Assembly (NCBI RefSeq): GCF_023278565.1 | Contig: NC_064676.1 | Coordinates: 5,828,001-5,892,000 of the forward strand | DNA from: Colletotrichum lupini | Lineage: Eukaryota; Ascomycota; Sordariomycetes; Glomerellales; Glomerellaceae | Length of the DNA: 64,000 bases | Direction of reading: 5' to 3' | In this document: one piece after another, positions 46,553-60,318 of the stretch | How positions within the stretch are numbered: position 1 is the first letter of the stretch | Layout of the letters: each line of letters begins with the position of its first letter | Made by a program: the position numbers and the translations under genes | Notes under the pieces: model-generated | Database searches by the model: none | Told to the model about the DNA's origin: nothing | The model's input: the letters and a program-made list of their open reading frames with translations, nothing else

Positions 46553-47566
46553 GATTGAAAAAGGCAGACGTTTGGTTAAAGAGATGTAATCAAAGCAGGA
46601 ACAGTTCGAAACGGTGGTTTGCAGAAAACAATCTTAGGTTCTCGGAGTAGGCGAGGCGAGTTCTTAAGTTGATTCCGATCGTGAGGTCAAAAAGACCGGC
46701 CATTGGCGGTGCATAAAACAAGCGATTTGCATACGCTTGATAGGCAACAAGCCAGAGAATACTACCTTCCGAAATACGTGTATCTCACTAGCTTCCAAAA
46801 ACTTAGGGCACTAGATAGCGATCTCCTGAGGGATATTGACTGTCCACAACACCCACCATCAGCATCATCATCAAGTATGATGCAAGGTAGATGGGTGTGT
46901 AAGTGGAGCTGATTGCCTACAAGGCCCACTCTACACAGACACCTCCATTTTCTGTTCCTTTTCCTTTTTCTTCTTCTTCTTTTTGACATCAAGAATACTG
47001 TGTAGTCTTGACGGAACAAGATCAATTCCCGGCACCCGAAACTCAAGACAGGAGCAAGCCAGGGGGTCACAAAATCGTTTGCCGCTCAATAGGTAACCCC
47101 CTTAGTTCTGTTCCTCTGGTTTTTCTACCACCCCTTATTTTATTCTTTGTTTGAAGAGTGTTCTCTAATGAATTTTCAAGAAATAAGAGTAAGAGTGGAA
47201 ATGATAAAAATAAAGGGAATAAGAAGAATAATAGCAATAATATATAGGTAAGTAAGCGTTATAATCTTTAATTAGCTAATATCCTATGTTGATACCTATT
47301 TGATAGAGAATATTAGAGAGTCGTAATTTCTTAAGCTTAACACCGGCCCGAATGTAGTAGTATAGAAAATACGTATATACTGGGCCTAGACTTTACGACC
47401 CGCGCCGAAATATTTCTATTTCGAGAAGTATAGATCGACTTTCGTAAATACGTATATTTAGTTCCCTAATCTCGAGATCCTTTAGGTTAACGATCGGTAT
47501 TTACTATTTTAGAGAGGTAAACTTAGAAAAAGGAAGAGACTTTAAGCCTAGCTTACCGACTTAGAA
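46553..47566. other. Promoter of the FAD oxidase and AT-rich transition zone
   Basis: 46553-47090 has ordinary composition and holds the FAD oxidase promoter. From about 47100 the sequence becomes AT-rich although it lies outside the retrotransposon, which starts at 47572. This looks like mutation spreading into the left flank. No gene was recognised. Confidence 0.5.
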
Positions 47567-47571
47567 CCGAT

Positions 47572-48299
47572 TATTAATAAGTATATAACATAGAAAAGAA
47601 GCTTATAGAGGCTAACTACTATTAGGGTTTAAAAGATAAATTAATAAAATTCTAGCACGTATAGCTTTAACGAGGTAATGCGGGATATTCTTATACAGAA
47701 TATAAAAAGTGAATATTCATATAGAAGCAAGAATATATGAATATAGGGGAAATAAGCGTATATAAAAGAGGTTTTTGTAGTAAAGAGAGTAATATAGTTG
47801 AATTACTATATGAGAAGTTGCTTGCTTAACGAAAGGTCTAGGTAGGCAAATATACGCCTATATATAGGCATAAAAACCTCCTACTAGAATATTCCATTGC
47901 TTATTAATTATGATATAATTAATAAGCGCATACGTAAGTGAATGCGTAATCGTAGTACGTAATTCCGCCTCGAGTAAATTCCAGATTATTCAGTTACCTT
48001 CCAGTACTTTCTATTGCTCACGTAAGCTTATATAAGCAGTATTGCTTACATAATCAATACCTATAATAATCTACAGAAATCGTAGATTAATATGGTATAT
48101 AGTTTGCTTACGTAATATTGATAATAAGGCGAATAATAAGGTAAACAAAGTTACCTTCGTAACAAAAATCTACTCTTTTCTCAAAGTATATTATTAGCGC
48201 TCTATATATACTTAAACTACTCTTTTATTACTTAGTCCCCCTTTTTATACTTCCTAAGCTATTTTTTAATTAATAAGGCCTAATTAATAAAGCTTAATA
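47572..48299 (-). repeat. Left LTR (3' LTR) of the outer Gypsy element, interrupted
   Basis: 47572-47650 and 48170-48299 match the right LTR in order. At its right end every difference from the right copy is C-to-T or G-to-A in this copy, the pattern of RIP. Terminal TG and CA both read TA. Confidence 0.88.
47651..48164. mobile_element. 514-bp solo-LTR-like insertion in the left LTR
   Basis: This segment is absent from the right LTR at the matching position, and AAAAT occurs on both sides (47646-47650 and 48165-48169), as for a 5-base target duplication. It keeps many CpA and TpG dinucleotides, unlike the sequence around it. Read on the minus strand it starts TGTTACGAAGG and has a TATA-like palindrome CCTATATATAGG, but it ends GA rather than CA. 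A solo LTR is my best guess; a non-autonomous DNA element is possible. Confidence 0.7.
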
Positions 48300-51136
48300 A
48301 AGTACTCTCTCCTCTAAGCTTTATTCTAAAGCTTATTTATAGTTCGTATATATTATATTAATCCCTTATTTAAAAAGTCCTTAAATATATAATATAAGGG
48401 CGGGTATAAATAGCGCTTATTAGTCTAAATATAGACCCCTTATTCTAAATAATAACCTTATAATTCTATATCTAGGTCGCTCTTATTTATAAGCCGTTTT
48501 TATAACTACTAGTACTTAAATAGTCGTTACCCTACTTTTATTTACTAATATTAACCCCTTTCTAAGCTATTATAATTCTAAATTCCTTTTTTCTTTTTTT
48601 ATAGTTATCTTTTTTATATATAGTCTTTTATTTTTATTAGCGTTTGCGCTACTCTTTTATTACGTAAATATTATAACTAACGAATATTTCCTAAATCCCT
48701 ATTCTCGTATACTTCCCATACTTAAATAAGTCTTTTCTAAAGTTATTTTATAGTTATTACTAACTCGTTTTAATATAAATATAGCTCCTAATTATAGCGT
48801 CGCTATTATTAATAATAAAACGGTCGTTAGTACTATAAGTATACTTAGTAATAGTAATAATAGCGGTCTACTTAAAAAACCTAATATTCCCTTTACTTAC
48901 TCTAATTTTATATATATATCGCTATTTATATACTACTTATATTAACTATTATAAACTCTTATTAAAAAAAAAAAAAGTAAACGCTAAGAAAATCGGGGTT
49001 AGCTAGGTACGCCCGCTCCCCTACCCCGCTTACGTTATATATAAGGTGCTTAATTTAAAAACTAAGTACTATAATTAACTAAGTTAGTAATTTATAGCCC
49101 CTAGTTCGCTCTTTTATTTAATACGTTTTTAAAATTTAGTATATATTATATAAAGTATACTACGCAGAACTATTTTTATAAAAATATAATAAGTACTTAG
49201 CGCTATTACTATTCTATTACTTTTTTTTTTAAATATTATATTAATAATATTTTAAATCCTTAAGTCTGCGGAATTTATAGTACGAACCTTTTAAAATACT
49301 GTACTCGCCTCGAATAATAACGTCTACGATTTAGAAGTTTATCGTTTTATTATTACTCTATTATTATTATTATTTAGGTTATTAATATTATTTTATAGCT
49401 CTAATAAACTGATTAAATCGTTATTAATAATACGTAAAGGGTACTTAAGCGCGCTAATAAAAAGGCCCGCTCGACCCCTATTATTAATAATAATAATAAT
49501 AAAGTAGCTATAAGCTCCTCTTATGTTACGTCTTTATTTTATAATAATATTATAATTATATTACTTCGTACTATTCGTAACGAAGTGCGCCGTTTAAATA
49601 ATATTCTAACTAATATATAATCGCCCTATTTACGCTCCGTATTCGTAACTAATTATTTATAAATTCGTTAATAAGAAGGAAATTCTTTTTATAATAACCC
49701 CGAAGATAATAACTAAGACGGCCTTTTTATATATAAGGGTAGTCCTTTTATAAATAAAAGCGGTCCTCTTACGTATTATAAAAATTAAAAAAACGGTTTA
49801 TAATTAGCGTATTTATACTACTTAATTATAGCTATATAGCCCCCTTTTTCTTTTTATTAATAACTAATTCGCTACGTTATTAAGCTTATTAAGAGCTAGG
49901 GCGCGCTACCTAATTAAAATTCGTTCTTTATATATACTAATTAATACTATATTTTTAATATACTTAGCTAGCTTTTATATATTTTCGTTATTATTATATC
50001 TTTTTTATCGGATTAAGTATTATTACCTCCTCTTTAGCCCTCTATATTATATAATATTTCTTATTTTATAAAATAGCTCCCTATCTATATCCTTAATAAA
50101 TAAGGGCTTCTAAGGGGCTTTTTCGTAATATTAATACGGCTTAAGTAGGGATATATAGAATATATCGTATATTTTATATTACGTTAATACGTTTAGTTAG
50201 TAAGTAACCCCCGCCGTTCTAACTATTAATTTAACTTCGAATAGGCCTAAATACTTATTAACTAATTTCTAACTAGGACGCTACCTCTTAATATTCTTTT
50301 TTAATAATAATACTTAGTTACTTATTTTATATAATATATTTATCTTAGCTTTATTAACTTATTATTTATATATTTTATATACTTTTTATATAAGGGGTTA
50401 TAAAACTTCTTAGTTAGCTCGTAGTCGGGCCGTACGCTCCTTAGTTAAAATATTTTATATACTATCTTAAGTCCTTATTAAAATCGATATAGGGTACGTA
50501 AGTAAGAACCTAAATAAGGCCTTAATAAGCGCTTTATAAATTACTAAGTACTAAGCGTTATTATATATAAACTTAGCTAAATAAAGATATTATACTTAAT
50601 TTAATTAGTTCTAAATATAAAAATAGTAAAAGTATTATTCTAAATATTAGTTCTATCGTTCTATTTAACTATCCGTTTGTAAATAAAACGTAGTACTAAG
50701 ATACCTCTTTATTATTAAAAAGTAATAGAAATAAGTTTAAAACTTATTTATAAATAATAACCTTTTATTAAAGACGATCTTTTTAAGTATTTTAAATTTA
50801 ATAAAGATTTTTATAAATAAAAGGTCTATAAATCCCTAGGTTATAAGGGTCGTCCTTATAATAATATAAACACTATATTTCGTAAATTAGTTTATTATAA
50901 TGAGTACTACGTCGTAGGGGCGCCTCCCGATTAGCGTAGTTAATATAAGTAAGCCCGTAATAAAGTTTAGTAATATTTCCTACTATAGCCTAATTAGGGT
51001 AAGTAGGGGGTATAATAAGCTATACGGCTTATAATAACGAGGCTTTATCCGCTAGTATACTATATAAATATTAATATAACTTTTTATATCCTTATTTACT
51101 TTATTTTAATAATAGTAGCGTTTTAATAATACTATT

Positions 51137-51678
51137 TATTATAGCTAGCTAGTTATAGTAAGTATATTAGTAAAAGTTAAAGCTACGAGTACTAAGTAAA
51201 TAATATTATAGTTATAATAGCTTCCCTAAAGCTATATCTATAAGTCGTAAAATAAGTAAGGCTTCGGTAATTAATCGTAGTCTTATTAAAAAGGGTTCTT
51301 AATAAAAATAGTTAAAAGCGATTATAAAATTTAATACTAAGTTAATTACTAAAAAAGCTATAAAAAGTCTATTTTTAGGCCTAGCTTAAGTTTATACTAT
51401 ATATAAGTCTACGTATAAATATATCTTTTATTAATAATTACTCTTATTTATTAAATAATTACTTAGTAAATATTAATAAGTAATTACTTAAAATAATTAT
51501 AATAATTACTTTATCGTATAATTACTACTTCTTATTTATACGTAACTTATTTATAATTTTTTTATTTTATAAGAGTTACCCTATGTTCTTATACTTTTAT
51601 ATATATAATATATTATAGCCGCTATAAGCTTACGGGGCGGGCCCTAGTCTTAGTTATATATATTAAGTTATAATATTA
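51137..51678 (-). repeat. Left LTR (3' LTR) of the nested Gypsy element
   Basis: 542 bases, collinear with 57988-58529 and differing mostly by transitions. It includes the GC island CTTACGGGGCGGGCCCTAG, preserved in both copies. Confidence 0.9.
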
Positions 51679-54459
51679 GGTCTCCTTTTAAAAGGTCTTA
51701 TTTTTATAAACTTATAAATAAGTTATTATAGCTTAGGTTAGGGCTTATTAAGTAGTTTTTTTAAAAATACTAAAATATCCGCTAGATTTTCGATATATCG
51801 TTAACTAAAGCTTATGTTTAAAATTAAAGAGCGAGGATTCGAGATCGAAATACTTTACTTATTTTATCGTTCGTTAGGGTAAAAATATAAAATATTAGAA
51901 AGTAAATTAAAGTATTATAAGTATATACGTTATAGTCGTTCTTATAATATAACTACTAATATTATATACGATTATAAGTTTCTTTTTTTTCTTATTAGTA
52001 TTTTTTATATTAATTATATTTATAATAGATCGTTTTTTATTTAAAACTAATAAATTAGAACGTAAAAAAGAAATAAAGGAGCTTTTTTTTAAAAAACGGG
52101 CAGAGGCCTTACGTTATATATAAGTTAAAATAGATTAATCTTTATCAAAATTAAATCGTTTTTTTAAAAAAAAAGAATAGTATTTAAAAAAAGAAAAGCG
52201 ATCCCTAATCTTTTTAATATTATTAACGAAAATAAGTCGGTTATTACGCGAGAAGTATAGTTTAATAATACTTTTAAAATAATTAACTAGGATACTATAA
52301 TAACTAGGAATCCTAGTTTTAATTTTAATTTTAGTATTTTAAAAGGGATTCTTAAAAGTTCTAGAGGTTTATAATAAGTTCTTATATATTTTCCTTATAT
52401 CCGTAGTTTTTCTATTTAATTAAAAATTCCTATATTTTATTCCTAATTCTATAATTAATAATTTATTTAACTTCTTACTGTAATTAGTTTAGTTTAATAA
52501 TAATATAATCTTCTATATATAAACCTCTTAATATAAGTTTAAGTAATAAAATATAAAAAATAGGATAGTATCGTATCGTATTTAATAATTTTAATTCGTA
52601 ATTAATTAGTAAGACTTTTTTAATAATTTCGAAAGGTCTAAGTTTTTCATAGTTTAGTTTATTACTTAGTTATTTCGTTTTAATATTATAATAAAGGAGA
52701 TAGGTACTATCCCCCTTTTTTTAAAATAGTCCTTTAATTTTTAATTTATCCGCGTTCTTTTTTATATATTATTATATAAACTTAAGGTCTAGTAAAGCTT
52801 ATTTATAAATCTCTTTAAGTTTATTTACGTTTATTATAGTTTTTATAGTTTATAATCCTTATTATACTTTTTTATACGCTATTAACTAGAATCCGTAATT
52901 AAAATAAAACGGAAATTCTTTTATACTTTCGCTAACTATATTATTATATATAAACTAAGCTATTAATAAAAGTACTACCTAATTATCCTAGTGGTAGTTT
53001 ATATAATAACGAAGGTATATTTCGAAAATCTAATTAATCCTTTCTATCTATCTATCAGTTTATAAATAAAATAATATTAATAGTTTATAATCTATACTAA
53101 GTTATAAAATTAGGGATTTCTAAAACTTTAAAATAAATAGCTTATTTCTATTAAAAATAATTTCTTTTAATAAACTATAGTTTAAAAGTATAACCTTAGT
53201 AAATACGTATACTAAGTTTTTTATAATACTTAATTCCTTATAAAAAATAAAATATACGAACTTAGTAAGTCGATCGACTATAACTAAGATATTATCGTAC
53301 TATACTTTAATAAATAGTTCTCTAAACTTTAGTAATTTAATAATAAAGTCCTATATAATTAATTACTATACTTTTATTAATAATTATAATAGTTATAGCT
53401 TATTATAAAGCTTATACGGGCTATTCTTACTTTTTTTATAAGTTATATAGTTTTTAATTATTTTTATAATTTTAGTACGTATAGCGGATTTATTATAATA
53501 TTAATAAATCCGTTTTTAAGTTTTAATAACTCCTTAATAACCGTATACCGGTACGCTATAAATTTCTATAATAAGTTTAGGGGTTATTTTTTTAATTAGG
53601 CTAGTATTAATTTTTTTAGTTATTATAAAGAGCTTCGTAATTAGTATAAGGCTACCGTCTTTCTCTTACTTAAAAATAACTTATATTTCTGTAGGGACCG
53701 TAACTTCGTAATTAGGTCTTTTATTAAGAGTATTTACTTTACTATTTTCTAAACCTTTTTAATAAATAATTTAGAAATTATACTTAAATAAGAATTCGCT
53801 CTATTTAACTTATCGTTTATTTAGGTTTTTATTTATTATAAAGTTTATGAAGTTCTTATAGTTTATATAAACTATAACTTCGTATTTAGTTCTAAATAAC
53901 TATAGTTTTTATTTCTAAAATACTTTAATAATTACTATTAGTTCTTTATTATAAATTTATTAATTTAATTTTATTCCGTAAAATACTTTAGAGTAAGAAT
54001 AATATAAATAAAGCTTCTTTTACTTATCTTATTATCTTAAGACCGCTCTTATAATAAAATTTAAAATATTAGTCTCGATTTTAAAAGGTTTTTAGGGGTC
54101 TAGGATTATAATAATTAGTTTAAAAACGACTATATTCTTAACTTTAATAAATAGTTTTTTATACTTAGGGTCCTAAATAAATAGGTTATCTTTTTATATT
54201 AAATTATTAAAAAGTCTAATTATATTAATATAGTTTTTAAAAAATCGTTAATAAAAGTTAACGAATCCTAAAAATCCTTATACGTCTTTAACGTTTTATA
54301 ATATAAGCTAATCCCCAACTACTTTTATTTTTAATACTTATATATAAATTTATCTTAGTATAATAGTATATTTAAAGAAGTCTACTTTTTATATATAAAA
54401 CTCGTACTTAGAAAGTTCGGTATATAGCTTAGTATCTTAGAGCTTTTAGAATACTATAT

Positions 54460-54562
54460 AAATATACTTTTTATATATTTTAAAGTCGGGGGAGAAAATA
54501 AGGATATTATTAATATAAATAATAATAAAAATATTAACGTACTCCCGGAGTACGTAGTTAAC
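54460..54562 (-). pseudogene. Reverse transcriptase remnant of the nested element
   Basis: Minus-strand translation gives NYVLREYVNIF then YINNILIFSPDF, the RT catalytic core. The Asp-Asp site (54506-54517) is Asn-Asn through G-to-A changes. Confidence 0.85.
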
Positions 54563-57500
54563 TATTATTTAAAAAGTTACTAAAATATTAATAAATCCGA
54601 AAAGTATAATAAAGTACTTAAAAGGTCCTCTATAAGTTTAAAATACCGTTTTCTATTTATTTCCTTTTTTAATCCGAATTTAATTAAATACTTTTTTGAG
54701 ATCTATAATAGTAAACTAGTTAGCTCTATAAAATAGATTTCTAAGCTTAGTAATAAGTAGTAAGGGGTAGTAATTCTTTTTCGTAATTTCGTTAAGTCTT
54801 TTATAATTAATAATAAGTCTTATTTTTTTATCTTTTTTTAATATAAAAAATAAAGGGAATCCGGCTAGAGAATTTAATAGTTAAATATATCCTTTTTCGA
54901 GTTTCTTATTAATATAGTCGTTAAAGTACTCTTATTTTTCTTAATTTATTAAGTGTATTAAATAGAACCTAGGTTATATCCCTTCTTTAAGTTCGATTTC
55001 TATATCCTAGTTACTATATTCTAATAATCCTATTTCTTTAAGTTTTATAAATAGTTTTATATATATTTAATACTCTTTAAGTATAGTTTAGAATCGTTAC
55101 GATCCCTAATCGTTAGTACTAGTTATAAACTTTTTAAAGCTTTTTATTATTTTAATAAAAGCTATATATTATATTTATTTTCGTTTTTTAAGAGTTCTTA
55201 GAAATCCGTTTAAACCCTTTTTCTTCAAGTCGTTTAATAACTAAACTTTCTTAGAAGACCTAGCTAATAGTCTAATTTATTTATAAGTTATATTTTCATA
55301 ACTACGAGATCCTTAAAATAACGTTAATATCTCCGATTTTTATAATATTATACTATAGTTATTTTTATTAATTATTAATATATATTAAGAAGTATACGGT
55401 CTCTTAATTAATATATCCGTAATTATAATTAACTCGTTCTCCTTTTACTATTTATAGTTAATATAAGTTATCCTTTTATACTTATAATAAATTAAGTTTA
55501 TTTATTACTTTTAGTAAGATATAGGTTTTTTATACGCTATTATTAATAATAACGTTTAATCCTCGTTTATAAATATTAAAGTTAACTCGTAAGTATGCGT
55601 CGTTACGTTATTTAGTTATATATAAGAACTTTTCTTCCTTTTTTGCCTTTCGTCGTTCTTTTATAATTAGCTTTTTTAATTTTTTATTATTTATCTCTTT
55701 AAATAGTTCCTTTATTCGTATTTTTCTTAGTATTCCCTCTATACCTTAGTTTTTCTAATATAATAAATTTAGTATTAGTCGTATTTATAGTCTTCTTAAT
55801 TTATATATTTATTATTAAAGTACTTTATAAAGAAGTTAGGGTTTAGGCTAAATATTACTTTATTGTTATTATTAAAGCTTAGTAATATTTAACTAAATAG
55901 TTAGTCTTCTACGTAAATATCCCTAATATATTTATTATTATATTTTCGTAAATAAAAACGACTATTTTATTTATATACGAGGTACTAAAAATATTTATTA
56001 TCTAAGCATTCTACTTAAAATAATTCTTTATAAAAGGGGTCCTTGGGGTTAAGTAAAGAGTAATTTTTATTTATATAAGGGGTTATTATAACCTTTTTAC
56101 GTTCTCTAGTTTTATAAAACTAAATAATTTAGTTATTTTTAAATAAATAAATATATTTATATTGTAGTTTATCGTCGTTCTTTTTAAAACTAGTATTATT
56201 AATATTAAATAATACTTTATACTCAATCTCTATTTAAATATGTCGTTAAGTAACGTTACGAAGTTCGTCCGAATTATAAAATAATTTTACTTTATTAAAA
56301 TAAAAAGAACTAGTTCCTATTTTAATATCTTCTTTTTAATTTTAAAATCGATTCTTTTTTTATTAATAATTCCGAAATTAAGAGTCGGTCTCTTAAATAC
56401 TTCGATCTTATCTTTATATATAAGGTCCTTAAACTATTCTTTAACTTTATAAATAAATCTTTTGTTACCGTCTATTTTTTATATTATATAAATAAACTTA
56501 GTTAGGATTTTATCTAAATCGAGTCCTTTTTTAAACTTAATAAATTATTTTTAGTTTATATAGTTTCGTTATATTATATATACGAGGTTACTTATAATCT
56601 TTTCTATATCGGGTCCTCTTTTTTAAAACTTAAGGAGCTACTCTTTTATATTAGCTAGGAGTCTTTACTTAATTTATTTTTTAAAAAAGTTAAGTATTCT
56701 TTATAATAGGGTCCGTTTTACCCTTTTTTTTTTTATATTTTTATAAATTTAAGAAAGTATAATAAAGTATTCAATATTCTTTTTAAGAGTATAGGGTTAA
56801 TAAGTAAGTATCTCTTCTTTTCTTATTATTATTATTAAAGTTTTAATAAATAATAAGGTAAATCGTTTATTATTTTTAAGTTATTTAAAGTACTATCCTA
56901 TTTATTTTTTATTATTTTAATAAGTAAAGTAGTTATTATTATAATAAGCTATTTATAAGAGTTATTTATAAGGAACTTCTTTACTTATAATATTAGCTCG
57001 CTTTTTTAAAATAAGTTAGTATTAAATACGCTTAGGTTATTAATAATCTCTAGCTATATATCTTAGTTTATTATAATTATAGTATTTAAGGTCCTTTTTT
57101 TATCGAAATATTTTTTTTTAGTAATACTAAGGTCTATTAATCCGCTATAATACCCGGTTATAATAGTTATTAATCTATACTTACGTTTATTATTAAGCTT
57201 AGATTAGTTATTCTAAGCGTTTTATTTTTTATATTCGAGGCGTCGTTCGTAAAGTTAATTATTAATTTTAATTATTATATCGATATAATTATAAAGTTTA
57301 TTAAGTCGGTCTTAATAAAAAAAGGTTTTTTAAATTTTCTTTTTAGGCCGTAATAAAAGGCTACTATAAGTACTTCGTTACCCTAATCGAGCTTAGAAAT
57401 AATTTATTTAAATTTAAATATATACTTACTTATTAACCCTTTTTATATAAGGGTTATAAGCCTTCGTTTAGTAATTCGTTCTTTATCGGGATTATTAAAA

Positions 57501-57987
57501 GTCTCCTTAAGTTTTTTTTTAAACTCGTTATAATTATTAAAGATTTTTTTAAATATTTTATTTTGAATATTACATTCGTTCTTAAAGTAGTTTTTTATAA
57601 AAGGTTCGAACTAAATAAGGGCATCCTTTTTAAAAAATAAAACTACGTAATAGACTTTATTAGCTTTAGTAATAAAAAAGGTCTTATAATAGTATAAATA
57701 AGCTCTAGTTTAAATAAAGAATCCTTAAAAAGTATCCGGGGACCCGTCGTAGGGTTCTAATTTAGAGTACTTAGCTCTAAGTACTAAGGGAGGTCGGGGC
57801 GCTATAAGCTAAATATAAAGTTATTTATTCTTATTTTTAAGTTTAAATATTATATTATATAATTATTAAATAGTAAGTATAATTATTTTAATAAGCTACG
57901 CCGTACTATTATTATTAACGGTTAATATATTCGTATTATTTAGTTAGTTTTTTATAAAATAAACTTATTAAATAAGAGTAATTAAAG

Positions 57988-58529
57988 TATTACGACTAGC
58001 TAGTTATAATAAGTATATTAGTAAAAGTTAAGGCTACGAATACTAAGTAAATAGTTTTATAATTATAATAGCTTTTTTAAAACTATATTTATAAGTTATA
58101 AAATAAATAAGGTTTTAGTAATTAATCGTAGTCTTATTAAAAGGGGTTTTTAATAAAAATAGCTAAAAGCGATCGTAAGATTTAATACTAAGTTAATTAC
58201 TAAAAAAGCTATAAAAAGTCTATCTTTAGGCCCGGCTTAAATCTATACTATATATAAGTCCGCTTATAAATATATTTTTTATTAATAATTACTCTTATTT
58301 GTTAAGTAATTACTTAGTAAATATTAGTAAGCGATTATTTAAAATAATTATAGTAATTATTTTATTATGTAATTATTACTTCTTATTTATATATAACTTA
58401 TTTATAGTTCTTCTGTTCTATAAGAATTACTTTATATTCCCGTATTCTTATATATATAATATACTATAACTACCATAAGCTTACGGGGCGGGCCCTAGTT
58501 TTAGTTATATATATTAAGTTATAATACTA
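57988..58529 (-). repeat. Right LTR (5' LTR) of the nested Gypsy element
   Basis: Equal-length partner of 51137-51678. It begins TATTACGACTAGCTAG and ends GTTATAATACTA. Confidence 0.9.
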
Positions 58530-59959
58530 TCGTCCGCTTTATATTATAATATTCCGCTATAGGTATATTATAATATACTTTAATAACTTCTCTTTTTAAC
58601 CCCTTATATAATAATATATAGGCGCAGTTACTATAATATAATAACCCTCTCGAGTTATATACTTAGCTCTATTATTACTTCTTCTTAACTAAGCGAGGCC
58701 GTTAGTTTTTTTTAGTTTATTACTTATCTTTTATAAAAGTATCCTCTTATTAAGTAGCCCGTAATTAACTTATTATTAATAACCCCTCCTTATTAAATAC
58801 TATTTTAAGTACTCTTATTATATTAGAGTTTTATAAAACGAGTAGTTTATAATTTATAGTTTTAATAATAAGCTTAAATAGCTTTTTAAGTACTATACTA
58901 TAACTTTAATACCCTAGGCTCGTAGCCCTGTTATACCTCTCGAAGTACTCTTTAGAGTTCCCTTAAACTAGAGCTCTTAACTTTTTTTATTTATTTCTCT
59001 GTATTATTACTAATTCTATTTCTAAAATACTTATTATCTTTTTTATTTAAGAGCTATTCTTATAGCTCGTTTTTATATACTTTATTATTATAATTCTAAA
59101 AAGCTTTTATAAGTTTTTAATATTATAAAAGTCTTCTTTTATTTTTAATAATAGCTTTTCCGCTCTATTATTATTATTACTTTTATTATAATTAGGTCTT
59201 TATAATAATTTATTTACTAAGTTCTTTATACTTAGCTTAAACCTAATTTTAATATTAAACACTACGAGTTTATTTAGCTAGCGTAACTATCTCCCGTTTA
59301 GCCTCTTTTTTATATTTAAAAACTATAAATTAAAATAATTTATAAATATTATAACTTAATTTTAGCTATAAGCAAAGTAGTATTACTAGTTCCTTAGTAC
59401 GTTTATAATAACTAATAGCTCCGTATTTCCCGTATTATAATAACTCTCCGTATTTATTAATTTCCTTAATTTATAAGTAATTAAGTACTAATTACCCTTA
59501 AATAATTACGTAATTACTAAGCTAATAGCTCGAGCTAAAGTATTTATTTATAATTATATAAATAAAATAAGGTTAAAATATTATAATATTAGTACGTTAA
59601 TAAATACTATTAATAGCCTTTTAAATAACTTTATAATAAGTATTAATAGCTCTAACTATCCTAGTTTTACTTTCTTTAATAAGTCTATTAAAAGTACTAT
59701 TATCTTAGCGTAGTTACTAATAAATTTATAATAAAACCCCGTAAATCTAAAGAATATTTATATATTTTTAACGCTTTTTAAAAATAACTAATTCGTTATA
59801 GCTTTAGTACGCGCGGGTTCTATTTCTACGCTTTTATTAAATATAATATACTCTAAAAATCCTATACGTAATATATAGAACTTATATTTACTACTATTTA
59901 AATATAAGTTCTATTATTATAATTTTTATAGTACGCTCTATACGTACTCCTTATATACT

Positions 59960-60318
59960 ACGTAGTTATTACTATATATTAAAATATTATTTAAATATAT
60001 AATATAGATAGTATTAACTAAGCCGCTTAGAACGTTATTAATATATACTTAAAAAGTTACGGGCGCGTTAGTTAGCTTAAAAAGTATAACTAAGTATTTG
60101 AACTATTTATATTTAGTATAAAAAGCCGTTTTTTATTCATCGCTCTTAGCTATATATATATAATAATATATATTTTTAAGGTCTAGCTTTATAAAAATAG
60201 AAGTATTAAATAGTCTATTTAATATCTCTTTAATTAGTAGTAGTAGCGTTCTATCTTTTTATATAATCTTATTAATCGCTCTATAATTAACGTAAAGTCG
60301 TAGCTCTCCTCTTTTTTT
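59960..60318 (-). pseudogene. Reverse transcriptase remnant of the outer element
   Basis: Minus-strand frame with ELRLYVNYRAINK, FIKLDLKN and YLNNILIYS in order. The first and last blocks are 102 codons apart and in the same frame, the normal RT spacing. At least two internal stops lie at codons expected to be Trp or Gln, and the active-site Asp pair (59986-59997) reads Asn-Asn, all explained by G-to-A or C-to-T changes. Confidence 0.85.

Larger units (their letters stand above)
51137..58529 (-). mobile_element. Second Gypsy-type LTR retrotransposon nested in the first
   Basis: Two 542-base direct repeats (51137-51678 and 57988-58529) bound a 6.3-kb interior. The flanks are CTATT (51132-51136) and TCGTC (58530-58534); they differ only by transitions and both derive from one 5-base site by C:G-to-T:A changes. 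On the minus strand AAAAGGAGACC abuts the left LTR as a polypurine tract. Reverse-transcriptase sequence is readable near 54460-54560 (VLREYVNIF, YINNILIFSPDF), with the catalytic Asp pair read as Asn-Asn. No long open frame is left. The element lies inside the outer element and downstream of that element's RT, so it inserted later. Confidence 0.88.
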
